DNA of 64,000 bases from Arthrobacter sp. B2a2-09 (GTDB lineage Bacteria; Actinomycetota; Actinomycetes; Actinomycetales; Micrococcaceae): positions 1-64,000 of the forward strand of contig NZ_JAMXIC010000025.1 of assembly GCF_027587375.1 (NCBI RefSeq), given 5' to 3'. Under the pieces are notes generated by a model, which was not told the DNA's origin, made no database searches, and saw only the letters and a list, made by a program, of their open reading frames with translations. The position numbers were made by a program, and so were the translations under genes. Numbering within the stretch: position 1 is the stretch's first letter; each line of letters opens with the position of its first letter. Positions 1-8,488 of this stretch are shown here, one piece after another.

Positions 1-84
1 CGCCGGGAGCCCCTCCGGTCGCCGGGATCAACAACAAACAAACCACCCAGCTGTCACAAACAGCTTGATATATACCGGGAAACC

Positions 85-272
85 GGCCTATATGTGAGCG
101 AGGGTTGGGGGAAACTGGCCTATATGTGAGCGAGGGTTGGGGGAAACCGGCCTATATGTGAGCGAGGGTTGGGGGAAACTGGCCTATATGTGAGCGAGCG
201 TCGGGGGAAAGGACGCTCGCTCACATATAGCGCCGCCCCGACGGACGCTCGCTCACATCATCTGAGCGAGCG
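85..272. repeat. 32-bp tandem repeat array A (downstream of menA)
   Basis: Four direct units start at 85, 117, 149 and 181, exactly 32 bp apart. Each carries TATATGTGAGCGAG followed by a G-rich tract. Two inverted copies (core GACGCTCGCTCACAT) follow at 212 and 244, and the last forms a hairpin with TGAGCGAGCGTT up to the menA stop codon at 273-275. In the sense of menA the core reads CGCTCGCTCA directly after the stop. Units of the same family recur near 21.5, 24.7, 25.7 and 52.8-53.4 kb. Bases 1-84 hold nothing recognisable. Confidence 0.9.
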
Positions 273-1154
273 TTAGAAGCCGTGGCTCAGCACGAGGCCC
301 AGCGAGAACAGCACGCTGTAGCCAAGGTTGATCAATCCGGTCTGCTTGAGCACCGGGATAAGGCTCTTGCGCTTCCGGCCGTTGACCATGAGCCAGGCCG
401 GCATGAGGCAGGCTGGGATCAGCAGCAGCACGATCAGCATCCAGGGCCTGGTGGGCGCCAGCACCACCACCAACAGGATGGCGAGGGCCAGCATCAGGAC
501 GTAGCTCTCGCGGGCGTGGCGGTCGCCCAGCCGCACGGCCAGTGTCCGCTTGCCCGCCACCATGTCCGTGGGGATGTCCCGTACATTGTTGGCCATCAGC
601 AAGGCGCAGGCGATCAATCCCGTGCCAATGGCGCCGATAACGGCCGGAAGGCTCACTTGCCCGGCCTGTGTGTAGGTGGTGCCCAGTGTTGCCACCAGAC
701 CGAAGAAGACAAACACGAACAGGTCGCCCAGGCCCATGTAGCCGTACGGGTTCTTGCCACCGGTGTACCCCCAGGCTGCAAGGACGCAGCCGACGCCCAC
801 CAGGATCAGCCACCAGCTCTGCGTGATGATCACCAGGACCAACCCGAAAATCATGGCCAGGCCGAACGCACCGAAGGCAGCCCACTTGACGTGGTCCGGG
901 CGCGCCGCACCGGAACCGACCAGCCGGAGCGGACCCACGCGGTCCTCATCGGTGCCACGGATGCCGTCCGAGTAGTCGTTGGCGTAGTTGACCCCGACCT
1001 GCAGCAGCAGCGCCACGAGGGCGGCGAGGATGGCATTCAAGAGCCGGAATGATTGCAGCTCGTAGGCGGCCGCTGTGCCGATCAGCACCGGCGCGATCGC
1101 CGCCGGAAGGGTGCGCAGGCGGGCGCCTTGAATCCATTGTGCAGCTGATGCCAC
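273..1154 (-). CDS. menA: 1,4-dihydroxy-2-naphthoate polyprenyltransferase (MenA)
   Basis: Membrane UbiA-family enzyme that attaches a polyprenyl chain to 1,4-dihydroxy-2-naphthoate, making demethylmenaquinone for the respiratory chain. About eight hydrophobic segments are visible. The first Asp-rich prenyl-diphosphate motif is NYANDYSDGIRGTD and the second is NNVRDIPTD. I start at the GTG at 1154, giving a protein beginning MASAAQW, because a GAGG stretch lies eight bases upstream. A TTG two codons earlier (1160) is only two bases from the same site. The length of 293 aa is normal for MenA. It is the last gene of a minus-strand menB-menE-menA cluster, 60 bp after menE, and its stop codon abuts a repeat array. 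Confidence 0.95.
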   Translation of the reverse strand: MASAAQWIQGARLRTLPAAIAPVLIGTAAAYELQSFRLLNAILAALVALLLQVGVNYANDYSDGIRGTDEDRVGPLRLVGSGAARPDHVKWAAFGAFGLAMIFGLVLVIITQSWWLILVGVGCVLAAWGYTGGKNPYGYMGLGDLFVFVFFGLVATLGTTYTQAGQVSLPAVIGAIGTGLIACALLMANNVRDIPTDMVAGKRTLAVRLGDRHARESYVLMLALAILLVVVLAPTRPWMLIVLLLIPACLMPAWLMVNGRKRKSLIPVLKQTGLINLGYSVLFSLGLVLSHGF

Positions 1155-1214
1155 GTTCAATACCTCGTGTTGTTTCGCGTTGGGGAAGGCAAATGACGGT
1201 CGGGGAGGACGTGT

Positions 1215-2348
1215 CTATTCTCCCTGATGCACCTCGGTGAGCAGCTCGATCATGGCCAGCCGGTCCGGCTTTCCATTGGGGAGCATGATGAGGCCATCCG
1301 TGGTCAGCACTGTTTTGGGGGCGAGGACGCCCAGTGTTTCCTGGCTTCGCGTCTTGTAATCCTCGACGGCTTCCGGGGAACTGTCCTCGATGGCAACATA
1401 GGCGGCCACGGCCTGGCCCCACTCACGGGAAGGCACCCCGGCCACGAAAGCCGCCGTGACGCCGTCGAACTTTTCAAGCTCCGCCTGGATGAACGCGGCG
1501 GAGGCTTTGACGCCGCCGGTGATGATGACGTCGTCGGCGCGCCCCAGCACCGTGAGCGTGCCGTCCGCGGCGAGCACGCCGAGATCGTTGGTGCGGTACC
1601 AGCGGGTGCCGTCCTCGTCGAAGAACGCCTCGACACTCGCCTCGGGCGCGTCCAGGTAACCGGAAGCCACGGTGTCGCCGCCCAGGAGGACCCGGCCGTC
1701 GTCGTCGAGCATGACCCTGACGCCCTCCAAAGGGCTTCCGTCGTACACACAACCGCCACACGTTTCAGCGGAGCCATAGGTGGTCACGACCTTCAGTCCG
1801 GCCTCCCTGGCGGCGTCCAGCAGCGGGGCAGGCGCGGGCGCTCCGCCCAGAAGGATGGCATTGAAACGGCGCAGGGCTGCAAGGGTCTGCGGCGACGGCG
1901 AGTCCAAGAGCCGCTGCAACTGCGTCGGCACCAGGGAAGTGAAGCGGATGGTGTCCGTCAGTTCTTCGGCGGCGGCGGTGAAGGCCTCCGGAGTGAAGCC
2001 GTTTGAGAGGTCCATGACCCACGGACGCGTGCCGGCGAAGAGTGAGCGGACCAACACCTGGACCCCGGCAACGTATTGCAGCGGCAGGGCCAGGAGCCAC
2101 TGTCCCTCGCCCCGGAGCGCGATGGCCGTGGCCATGGAAGAAGCCGCGAGCTCATCGACCGTGAGAACGGTGGCCTTAGGCGTGCCGGTGGAACCGGAAG
2201 TGCGGACCACTACCGCGGCGTCCTCGAAGCCGGGCGTTTCAACGGGGACCGCCAGCGGGGTGCCGTCTTCCGGGATGATGATTTCGACGGCGGGTCCCTC
2301 GTCGTGGAGGGCGGCGGCCAGGGCTTTGAGAACGGGATCGATGTTCAC
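1215..2348 (-). CDS. menE: o-succinylbenzoate-CoA ligase (MenE)
   Basis: AMP-forming acyl-CoA synthetase that activates o-succinylbenzoate to its CoA ester for MenB. The adenylation signature TSGSTGTPK lies near residue 50, TYGSAETCGG near 190, the hinge RTNDLG near 250 and the C-terminal catalytic-lysine motif NGKPDR near 360. At 377 aa it is short because the N-terminal part of the usual AMP-binding domain is trimmed, as is common in actinobacterial MenE. It starts with GTG (2348), with AGGAC seven bases upstream. Nine bases separate it from menB, so the two are probably co-transcribed. No other men genes are in the window. Confidence 0.93.
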   Translation of the reverse strand: MNIDPVLKALAAALHDEGPAVEIIIPEDGTPLAVPVETPGFEDAAVVVRTSGSTGTPKATVLTVDELAASSMATAIALRGEGQWLLALPLQYVAGVQVLVRSLFAGTRPWVMDLSNGFTPEAFTAAAEELTDTIRFTSLVPTQLQRLLDSPSPQTLAALRRFNAILLGGAPAPAPLLDAAREAGLKVVTTYGSAETCGGCVYDGSPLEGVRVMLDDDGRVLLGGDTVASGYLDAPEASVEAFFDEDGTRWYRTNDLGVLAADGTLTVLGRADDVIITGGVKASAAFIQAELEKFDGVTAAFVAGVPSREWGQAVAAYVAIEDSSPEAVEDYKTRSQETLGVLAPKTVLTTDGLIMLPNGKPDRLAMIELLTEVHQGE

Positions 2349-2357
2349 GGGCGAGTC

Positions 2358-3311
2358 CTAGAAGTAGTAAGGGAAGTTGGACCAGTCCGGATCGCGCTTC
2401 TCGAGGAAGGCTTCCTTGCCCTCTACGGCTTCGTCCGTCATGTAGGCCAGGCGCGTGGCCTCCCCGGCGAAGACCTGCTGGCCGGCCAGCCCGTCGTCGG
2501 CGAGGTTGAAGGCGAACTTGAGCATGCGGATGGCCTGCGGGGATTGGCGCGCGATGTCCGCGGCATACTCCATGGCGACCTCCTCGAGGCGCTCATGGTC
2601 CACGGCTTCGTTGACGGCACCCATTCGGACCATGTCCTCTGCGGAATACTCACGGGCCAGGAAAAAGATCTCGCGGGCGGCTTTCTGCCCGATCTGGCGG
2701 GCGAGCAGCGCCGAGCCGTAGCCGGCGTCGAAACTTCCCACAGTGGCGTCGGTCTGCTTGAACTTGCCGTGCTCGCGGGAGGCGATGGTGAGGTCGGAGA
2801 CAACGTGCAGCGAGTGCCCGCCGCCCGCTGCCCAGCCGTTCACGACGGCAATGACCACCTTCGGCATGGTCCGCATGAGCCGCTGGACTTCCAGGATGTG
2901 CAGGCGGCCGGCCCGGGCGGGGTCGATGCTCTCCTGCGTCTCGCCGTCGGCATAGCGGTAACCGTCGCGGCCGCGGATCCGCTGGTCCCCGCCGGAGCAG
3001 AAGGAATGGCCGCCGTCCTTGGGGGAGGGGCCGTTCCCGGTGAGGAGCACTGTGGCGACATCCGGAGTCATTCGGGCGTGGTCCATGGCGCGGTAGAGCT
3101 CGTCGACGGTGCCGGGACGGAAGGCGTTGCGGACCTCAGGACGGTTGAAGGCGATCCGGACCGTGGGAAGGTCCCTTGTCACTTTTCCGTCTGCGTCCCG
3201 CTCGACCTGTCGGTGGTACGTCATGTCCTGGAAATCGTCGAAACCGGACACGGTACGCCAGCGCGACGGGTCAAAGACGTCGGATACCTTGGCGGGGAAG
3301 TCGTTGCTCAC
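2358..3311 (-). CDS. menB: 1,4-dihydroxy-2-naphthoyl-CoA synthase (MenB)
   Basis: Crotonase-fold enzyme that closes the second ring of the naphthoquinone by Dieckmann-type cyclisation of o-succinylbenzoyl-CoA. Visible features are the N-terminal FDDFQDMTYHR stretch typical of MenB, the oxyanion-hole segment SFCSGGDQRIRGRDGYRY and VNGWAAGGGHSLHVV. The C-terminus ends DWSNFPYYF, as in known MenB proteins. The length is 317 aa. The GTG start at 3311 has GAGG almost adjacent, so the exact start is slightly uncertain. It heads the menB-menE-menA cluster, 21 bp after a VOC-family gene on the same strand. Confidence 0.95.
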   Translation of the reverse strand: MSNDFPAKVSDVFDPSRWRTVSGFDDFQDMTYHRQVERDADGKVTRDLPTVRIAFNRPEVRNAFRPGTVDELYRAMDHARMTPDVATVLLTGNGPSPKDGGHSFCSGGDQRIRGRDGYRYADGETQESIDPARAGRLHILEVQRLMRTMPKVVIAVVNGWAAGGGHSLHVVSDLTIASREHGKFKQTDATVGSFDAGYGSALLARQIGQKAAREIFFLAREYSAEDMVRMGAVNEAVDHERLEEVAMEYAADIARQSPQAIRMLKFAFNLADDGLAGQQVFAGEATRLAYMTDEAVEGKEAFLEKRDPDWSNFPYYF

Positions 3312-3332
3312 CCTCAGAGTCTAGTAATCCCC

Positions 3333-3770
3333 TCAGCTGATGCAGAACTCGTTGCCTTCGGGATCCGCCATGGTGTGCCATTCGTGCGGCCCTTGCTTGG
3401 CCGTCCACAGGTGTTTCGCGCCCCGCGCTTCCAGCGCAGCGCGGACCACGTCCTTGTCCTGTCCGTTGAGGCGCACGTCCCAGTGAACGCGGTTCTTGAC
3501 GGTCTTGTCCTCTGGAACTGTCTGGAACAGGAATCGGCGGCGGGTGTCTTTGTCCTGATCCTCTGCCGGGCCGATGGCCGCGCCGTCCTTCCACACCAGC
3601 TTGCCGTTGTGGGTGGTTGTCTCCCCCTCCGTGGCGAAGCCTTGATCCACCATGGAGCGGATGAACGCCTCGTCTTGGGGCTCCACTATCCACTCGAGCG
3701 TCTCGGCCCACCAATCGGCCAGGACGTGCGGATTCTTGCAGTCGATTACTACCTGAAAGTTCAGTGCCAT
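3333..3770 (-). CDS. VOC-superfamily (glyoxalase/bleomycin-resistance-like) protein
   Basis: A 145-aa protein with two beta-alpha-beta-beta-beta halves typical of the vicinal oxygen chelate fold. It begins MALNFQVVIDCKNPHVLADWW and ends with the PEGNEFCIS segment that usually carries the last metal ligand (Glu). The family includes glyoxalases, dioxygenases and resistance proteins; the substrate cannot be read from the sequence. It lies 21 bp upstream of menB on the same strand and may share its promoter, but a menaquinone role is not implied. Start ATG at 3770. Confidence 0.75.
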   Translation of the reverse strand: MALNFQVVIDCKNPHVLADWWAETLEWIVEPQDEAFIRSMVDQGFATEGETTTHNGKLVWKDGAAIGPAEDQDKDTRRRFLFQTVPEDKTVKNRVHWDVRLNGQDKDVVRAALEARGAKHLWTAKQGPHEWHTMADPEGNEFCIS

Positions 3771-3836
3771 GGACTGAACCTACGACGACGGCGCGTGGCC
3801 GGGGAAGTGCCTAGCGGACAGTTCCGGTCCGGGTTG

Positions 3837-3902
3837 CCCAACTAGCTCGCATTTGTTGTCGTTTAGCGGCCTGAAAACGACAACAACTGCGAGTTAGTTG
3901 GG
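3837..3902. repeat. Long palindromic intergenic repeat, copy 1 (66 bp)
   Basis: Inverted repeat with arms of about 27 bp. The left arm begins CCCAACTAGCTCGCATTTG, a short loop follows, and the right arm ends GCGAGTTAGTTGGG. It is the same family as at 11391, 12457, 14948 and 39917. It sits just downstream of the CPBP gene stop and upstream of the VOC gene, both on the minus strand. As RNA it would fold into a long hairpin. Confidence 0.9.
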
Positions 3903-3924
3903 TGGGTTAGCGGTGTTGGGCGGA

Positions 3925-4653
3925 TTACCCGCCCAGCAGTTGCGGCGGGATCGCGTAGATCAGCAGGACGGCCAACAGATTCTTGGCAGCGTGAACGAAG
4001 TAGGAGAACATCACGTTCTTGCCTGTCCAGACGTAGACAGCCACCAGGACGACGCCCATTCCGAGGTACGGGGCCAAGGCGGGAAGCACCAGGCCCTCAC
4101 GTCCCACCACGTGGATGGCGGCGAAACAAAGCGCGGACAGGGCGCAACATAGCCAAATATTGAGGCGACGGGACAGCTTACCGATGAGTAGATGCCGGAA
4201 CAGGTATTCCTCCACGAAGGGACCCAACACCACGAGCAAGGGCACCACGAACCAAGCCGGAAGTTGCAGGACCAGGGACTGGAGCCCCAGTTGGTTCTGC
4301 GACTCCTTGGCCGAGCCGGTAACTGTCACCAGAATGGCGGTGATCACCAGCATCGCCACGATGGACAGCGGAATCATGGCGAGCGTGAACCACGGACGTG
4401 TGGCCAGGATCAGAATGTCGCGGGCTATGACTCGCCACGCAGCCGCAACCGCGAACAGGCCGACCGAAGCGTAGAAGGCGAGGTTGATGGCGAAGACGGC
4501 GGTGGCGGGGTCGGGGAAGATTTGCTGCACGAAAGTTGTCACAGGGGCGGTGGCGAGGCTCAGAACAGCCGCCAATGACACATAGAGTCCGAAAGCCGCA
4601 GCGTCCAAGCCCGTGAAACGGTATAGCCTGCCGGCTGGCGGAATGGTGCCCAT
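3925..4653 (-). CDS. CPBP-family intramembrane metalloprotease (CAAX-like)
   Basis: Polytopic membrane protein of about 242 aa with six to eight hydrophobic segments. The Abi/CPBP motifs are present in order: EEYLFRHLLIG (EExxxR), then FAAIHVVG (FxxxH), then a final helix HAAKNLLAVLL. In this family the Glu and His residues form a metal-dependent intramembrane protease site; some members give bacteriocin self-immunity. No bacteriocin gene is adjacent, so the role is unknown. I chose the ATG at 4653 next to the first hydrophobic segment. A GTG at 4707 would add 18 residues; neither has a clear ribosome binding site. Confidence 0.8.
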   Translation of the reverse strand: MGTIPPAGRLYRFTGLDAAAFGLYVSLAAVLSLATAPVTTFVQQIFPDPATAVFAINLAFYASVGLFAVAAAWRVIARDILILATRPWFTLAMIPLSIVAMLVITAILVTVTGSAKESQNQLGLQSLVLQLPAWFVVPLLVVLGPFVEEYLFRHLLIGKLSRRLNIWLCCALSALCFAAIHVVGREGLVLPALAPYLGMGVVLVAVYVWTGKNVMFSYFVHAAKNLLAVLLIYAIPPQLLGG

Positions 4654-4854
4654 GTGTCCAGCGTAGCGCCCCTGTTTGTTGCCCGCGTCACGCTCCGCGG
4701 AAATCACCGGTTAGAATGGTTTTGCCGGATTTACCTTCGACGCTTCCGTGTTTTCGCTACTGATTCGACTCGCCAACAGGTTGAAAGCTCGAATTGTTTG
4801 TGCCGATGCGCGTGAAGCCAGGGCCGGCATCTACTCAACCCACAAGGAACAGCT

Positions 4855-6333
4855 GTGCCTCAAAACACCACAACCGACCTTCAGCGTGAGCCGGGAACCC
4901 TGGCTGCGCCCAGTACCGCTACAACTTCCGCAAACCTCAGCGCCGAGGGCTACCAGAAGACCCTGAGCCGCCGCCACGTCACGATGATCGCGATGGGTGG
5001 CGCGATCGGCGTCGGCCTCTTCATGGGCGCGGGTGGACGCCTGGCCTCCACCGGGCCAGCCCTGATTTTCTCCTACGCTATTGCCGGCGTCATCGCCTAC
5101 CTGCTGATGCGGGCCCTCGGCGAACTGATCATGTACCGCCAGACCTCCGGCTCCTTCGTCAGCTACGCCGGAGAAATGTTCGGCAAAAAGGGCGCCTTCC
5201 TCTCCGGTTGGATGTACTTCATCAACTGGGCCATGACGGGCATCGCCGAACTCATTGCCATCGGCCTGTACTTCCAGTTCTTCTTCCCGAACGTCCCCGT
5301 TGAACTGTCCGCCATCGCCGCGCTGGTGCTGCTGGTGGCCGTGAACCTGTTGAGCGTCAAGGCTTTCGGCGAGTTCGAATTCTGGGCTTCCTGCCTCAAG
5401 GTCGCCGCAATCCTGATCTTCCTGGCCGTGGGCACCTTCATGGTGGTCACCAACGCGCAGGTCGGCACCGGCCACGCTTCCGTGGGGAACCTCTTCGCTG
5501 CCGACGGCGGCATGTTCCCCAAGGGCGGCCTGGTGATGATCCTGGTCCTGAACGCCGTGATCTTCGCTTACAACGCCATCGAACTGGTCGGCATTACCGC
5601 CGGCGAGATGCAGAACCCGGAACGCGAAGTGCCCAAGGCGATCCGCGCCGTCGTGATCCGCATTGTGGTTTTCTACGTCGGTTCCGTCACCCTGCTGGCG
5701 ATGCTGCTGCCCTCGGACCAGTACCACGCGGGCACCTCCCCGTTCGTCACGGTGTTCGGCCAGATGGGCTTGCCGTGGATGGGCGACGTCATGAACATGA
5801 TCGTCATCACCGCCGCGCTGTCCTCATCCAACTCCGGCCTGTATTCGATCGGCCGCATCTTCCGCACCATGGCCAACAATGGACATGCCCCCAAGTGGCT
5901 CACCAAGATGTCCACCCGCCACGTGCCGTACGCGGCCATCCTGGCAATCGGCACCGTGTACCTCGTGGGCATTCTGCTCAACATCTGGTTGGGCGGTTCG
6001 CACGCCTTCGACCTCGCGCTGAACACGGCATCGATTGGTGTCATCTTCACGTGGGGCTCCATCTTCGCCAGCCAGATCGCGCTGCGCAAGAAGAAGGGCA
6101 ACGTCTCCAGCCTCCCGATGCCGGGTTCCCCGTGGACCAGCTGGGTTGGCCTGGTGGCCCTCCTGGCTATCACCGTGCTGATCGGCATGGACACTATGAC
6201 GGACAAGTCCACGGGCGAGGTGTTCCCCTTGGGCCTCTGGACCTTGGCCACCATCCCGTTCTTCGCCTTGGTGCTGTGGCTGGGCTGGCAGAAGGTCAAG
6301 AACAACGAACCCAAGAGCGAGCTTTTCTCTTAA
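4855..6333 (+). CDS. Amino acid permease (APC superfamily, GABA/aromatic/proline permease type)
   Basis: A 492-aa transporter with twelve predicted membrane segments. The first-helix motif MGGAIGVGLFMGAG is the APC amino-acid contact region, and later segments (ELVGITAGEMQNPEREVPKA) are typical of GabP/AnsP/RocE relatives. It would import an amino acid by proton symport; the substrate cannot be assigned. It starts with GTG at 4855, preceded by AAGGA at spacing six. It stands alone, divergent from the CPBP gene and convergent with the hydrolase at 6398, from which a hairpin separates it. Confidence 0.88.
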   Translation: MPQNTTTDLQREPGTLAAPSTATTSANLSAEGYQKTLSRRHVTMIAMGGAIGVGLFMGAGGRLASTGPALIFSYAIAGVIAYLLMRALGELIMYRQTSGSFVSYAGEMFGKKGAFLSGWMYFINWAMTGIAELIAIGLYFQFFFPNVPVELSAIAALVLLVAVNLLSVKAFGEFEFWASCLKVAAILIFLAVGTFMVVTNAQVGTGHASVGNLFAADGGMFPKGGLVMILVLNAVIFAYNAIELVGITAGEMQNPEREVPKAIRAVVIRIVVFYVGSVTLLAMLLPSDQYHAGTSPFVTVFGQMGLPWMGDVMNMIVITAALSSSNSGLYSIGRIFRTMANNGHAPKWLTKMSTRHVPYAAILAIGTVYLVGILLNIWLGGSHAFDLALNTASIGVIFTWGSIFASQIALRKKKGNVSSLPMPGSPWTSWVGLVALLAITVLIGMDTMTDKSTGEVFPLGLWTLATIPFFALVLWLGWQKVKNNEPKSELFS

Positions 6334-6340
6334 GTAGCCC

Positions 6341-6384
6341 GACGACGGCCGGCGCCTCCTCTCAAGGGGGCGCCCGCCGTCGTA
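6341..6384. terminator. Bidirectional hairpin terminator
   Basis: A GC-rich inverted repeat (ACGACGGCCGGCGCC pairing with GGGCGCCCGCCGTCGT, small bulges) lies between the convergent permease and dienelactone hydrolase genes. There is no long T-tract, as is common in high-GC actinobacteria. Confidence 0.7.
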
Positions 6385-6397
6385 CTTTGTTCAGCCC

Positions 6398-7123
6398 CTA
6401 GTCCCTCAGGTGCTTCGCGAAGTGGTCCTCGATCCGCTGCCAGGCTTCCGGAGCCGCAGCCGGATCAGGTTTGATGCCCATCACCCGCATCAACGGCCGC
6501 AGTGGCCGGGGACCAACCGGAACGTCGTTCATGAAGGCGTGGCCCGACGTCGGGAATTCCTTGACGTCGTGCTCGATCCCGAGGTTCGTCAGCGCGGCCT
6601 CCAACTTCGCGGCGGCTCCCCGCAAAGTCCGGTCCTGGCCTCCATAATTGGCCACCACCGGGCATGCACCTTCCAAAGCCTGCTCCAGATCCCGTGGCAA
6701 TTGGCCATAGTTGACGGAGGCCGCATCGAAGTCGTCGTTGGCCGCGAGCAGGGCGAAGGCGCCTCCCATGCAGAACCCAATGACCCCCACCTTTCCCGTG
6801 CATCGGGCATCGCTGCGGAGCCAGGACCGCGCCGTGGACAGATCCGTGAATGCCCGGCCCGTGCCGGACATCAGGGAGCGCATGGTCGCCACGAGGCAGC
6901 GTCTAGCGCCGCCGTCGCTGTAGAGGTCGACGGCGAGAGTCAGGTAGCCCGCCGCGGCGAGCCGATCCGCGTGGCGGCGCATCATGTCGTCGAGCCCAAA
7001 GGCTTCATGGATAAGTACGACGCCGGGGAACGGCCCCTCGCCGTCGGGCTCGGCCAGGTACCCCTGCAGGGTCCGGGAGCCGCCTGTCGCCGCACTTTCC
7101 GCGCTCAAGTCGATGTGCACCAT
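6398..7123 (-). CDS. Dienelactone hydrolase family protein
   Basis: Alpha/beta-hydrolase of 241 aa. It has the nucleophile elbow GFCMGG with the cysteine typical of carboxymethylenebutenolidases, NYGGQD for the acid and SGHAF for the histidine. The N-terminal VVLIHEAFGLDDMMRRHADRLA is characteristic of the family. Such enzymes open dienelactones in chlorocatechol breakdown, but many members have other ester substrates. I start at the ATG at 7123, with AGGAT seven bases upstream. It is divergent from the SRPBCC gene, 72 bp apart, which leaves a shared promoter region. Confidence 0.85.
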   Translation of the reverse strand: MVHIDLSAESAATGGSRTLQGYLAEPDGEGPFPGVVLIHEAFGLDDMMRRHADRLAAAGYLTLAVDLYSDGGARRCLVATMRSLMSGTGRAFTDLSTARSWLRSDARCTGKVGVIGFCMGGAFALLAANDDFDAASVNYGQLPRDLEQALEGACPVVANYGGQDRTLRGAAAKLEAALTNLGIEHDVKEFPTSGHAFMNDVPVGPRPLRPLMRVMGIKPDPAAAPEAWQRIEDHFAKHLRD

Positions 7124-7195
7124 GGTGCAATCCTGCCAGACCGCGCAAGTGTCTTGTCGGCTGTTTTTGTCAGCGGTCGCAGTTAGGCTCGATGC

Positions 7196-7654
7196 ATGGA
7201 CCACAGCACCACTCTCAGCCAGCACGTCAACGCCTCCCGGGAGAAAGTCTGGGCCGTCATCTCTGACATTCCGGGCTCGGCCAAGACCCTCTCCGGCGTC
7301 AAAGCCATCCAGATGCTCAGCGAGGGACCCTATGGTGAGGGCACGCGTTGGAAGGAAACCCGCGCCATGATGGGCAGGGAGGAAACCGTGGAAATGCACG
7401 TTTCCCAGAGCGATCCTCCGCGCGGCACCACAGTCAAGGCCCGGCAGGGCGGTGCGGACTACACCACCCGCTTCACACTGGAAGAGCGCGACGGCGGGAC
7501 CGAACTGGCGTTGTTCTTCGGCGCCGAGGTCCTCAAGCCGACTTTCTTCAGCAAGGTCATGATGGCCGCGTTCGGAAAACTCGGGATGAGCGTCACGCGC
7601 AAGGCGCTCGCGAAGGATCTCGCCGAGATCGCGGCGAAAGCGGAGGCGCTCTGA
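7196..7654 (+). CDS. SRPBCC-family (polyketide cyclase/START-like) protein
   Basis: A 152-aa protein with the START/SRPBCC pattern: N-terminal strand and helix (NASREKVWAVISDIPGSAKTL), a central beta-sheet, and a long C-terminal helix (KVMMAAFGKLGMSVTRKAL). The fold makes a deep hydrophobic cavity that binds lipids or cofactors; the ligand is unknown. Its stop codon overlaps the start of the pentapeptide-repeat gene (TGATG), so the two are probably co-translated. Confidence 0.8.
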   Translation: MDHSTTLSQHVNASREKVWAVISDIPGSAKTLSGVKAIQMLSEGPYGEGTRWKETRAMMGREETVEMHVSQSDPPRGTTVKARQGGADYTTRFTLEERDGGTELALFFGAEVLKPTFFSKVMMAAFGKLGMSVTRKALAKDLAEIAAKAEAL

Positions 7655-8313
7655 TGGCGGCGGTCGCCAAGGTGACGGCACCCCGGATTTCCCCGATCAG
7701 GCTTGACGAGCTCCGCGACGATCCCGCCCCGGATTTCCAGCGCGGGGAACGGTACGACGGCGTCCGCCTCACCCGTGCCGTCGCTGACGGAGCGGAGCTG
7801 AGCGGAGCGGACTTCATCGAGTGTGAATTCAACGGAGTCTCTTTCAACGAGGCCCAGCTGCGTGGCGCGACCTTCCGGGACTGCATCCTGAACGAGCCCT
7901 ACGCGCCGGTGTTTACCGCTGCACGCAGCTCTTGGCGTGAAGTGGAGATCAGCAACCCGCGTTGGGGTTCGGCGGAGATGTACGAGGGCGCCTGGCATTC
8001 GGTAAAGATCGACGGCGGCAAGCTGGACTTCCTGAACCTGCGTGGATCCAAACTCACGGATGTGGTGATCACCGGCTGCATCATCAACGAGCTCGACCTC
8101 GGGGCTTGTACCGCGACGCGGATGGTGCTGAAGGATTGCACCATCGGGACGCTGGATGTCGCAGGGGCCAAGCTCAAGGACGTGGACCTGCGGGGCTCGG
8201 ACTTCCGGATGATCAATGGACTTGGTGGATTGTCCGGTGTGGTCATTGACGACTACCAGCTCAGCCTGTTGGCACCCCTTTTGGCCGGACACCTGGGTAT
8301 CCGGGTGATCTGA
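7654..8313 (+). CDS. Pentapeptide-repeat protein
   Basis: A 219-aa protein with A(D/N)LXX-type repeats: GAELSGADFIECEFNGVSF, then QLRGATFRDC, and later LDFLNLRGSKL and AKLKDVDLRGSDF. Such repeats form a right-handed quadrilateral beta-helix; some members mimic DNA and protect gyrase from quinolones, but most have unknown roles. The repeats are interrupted around residues 85-110. The start codon overlaps the stop of the SRPBCC gene. A link to gyrase protection is not supported by the sequence alone. Confidence 0.85.
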   Translation: MAAVAKVTAPRISPIRLDELRDDPAPDFQRGERYDGVRLTRAVADGAELSGADFIECEFNGVSFNEAQLRGATFRDCILNEPYAPVFTAARSSWREVEISNPRWGSAEMYEGAWHSVKIDGGKLDFLNLRGSKLTDVVITGCIINELDLGACTATRMVLKDCTIGTLDVAGAKLKDVDLRGSDFRMINGLGGLSGVVIDDYQLSLLAPLLAGHLGIRVI

Positions 8314-8335
8314 GTGAAGCAACGGCGTCGCCACG

Positions 8336-8404
8336 TGACGGTTGACCAAGGGGGCGGTTGACCGTGGGTTGACCACGTGACGGTTGACCAAGTGACGGTT
8401 GACC
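8336..8404. repeat. 15-bp minisatellite of TTGACC boxes
   Basis: Imperfect tandem copies of GTGACGGTTGACCA. TTGACC occurs at 8342, 8358, 8369, 8384 and 8399, spaced 16, 11, 15 and 15 bp. TTGACC is close to the sigma-70-type -35 consensus, and the last copy is in the right place to be the -35 box of the thiolase operon promoter. Confidence 0.85.
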
Positions 8405-8462
8405 ACGGGGCGGCGCCGTGTAATCTTTATAGAACGAACGGTCGGTAAATTATTCACCGACC
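8399..8462 (+). promoter_or_regulatory. Promoter and PaaR-like operator of the thiolase operon
   Basis: TTGACC (8399-8404) and TAATCT (8421-8426) are 16 bp apart and form a plausible promoter. Directly downstream is GAACGGTCGGTAAAT (8436-8450). The overlapping arms GGTCGGT and ACCGACC (8440-8462, 9-bp centre) make an inverted repeat. The same GAACGG-type core occurs before paaZ, before the TetR gene and, more weakly, before paaI. TetR binding here would block transcription until the CoA-thioester effector is present. This is inference from motif and context. Confidence 0.65.
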
Positions 8463-8488
8463 CCGCTCCCTTCGCGAAGGATGTTCTC

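Noticed and set aside
85..212. CRISPR-like array (regular 32-bp period)
   Set aside because: The whole unit repeats, including the stretch between cores; there are no unique spacers and no cas genes in the window.
2076..3845. 589-aa plus-strand open frame opposite menB/menE and the VOC gene
   Set aside because: Antisense shadow in high-GC DNA; the minus-strand proteins have clear catalytic motifs.
3925..4653. Bacteriocin immunity function for the CPBP protease
   Set aside because: No bacteriocin precursor or transporter is nearby.
7124..7681. N-terminal extension of the dienelactone hydrolase by 186 residues
   Set aside because: It would overlap the SRPBCC gene on the other strand; the ATG at 7123 gives the normal family length and has a ribosome binding site.
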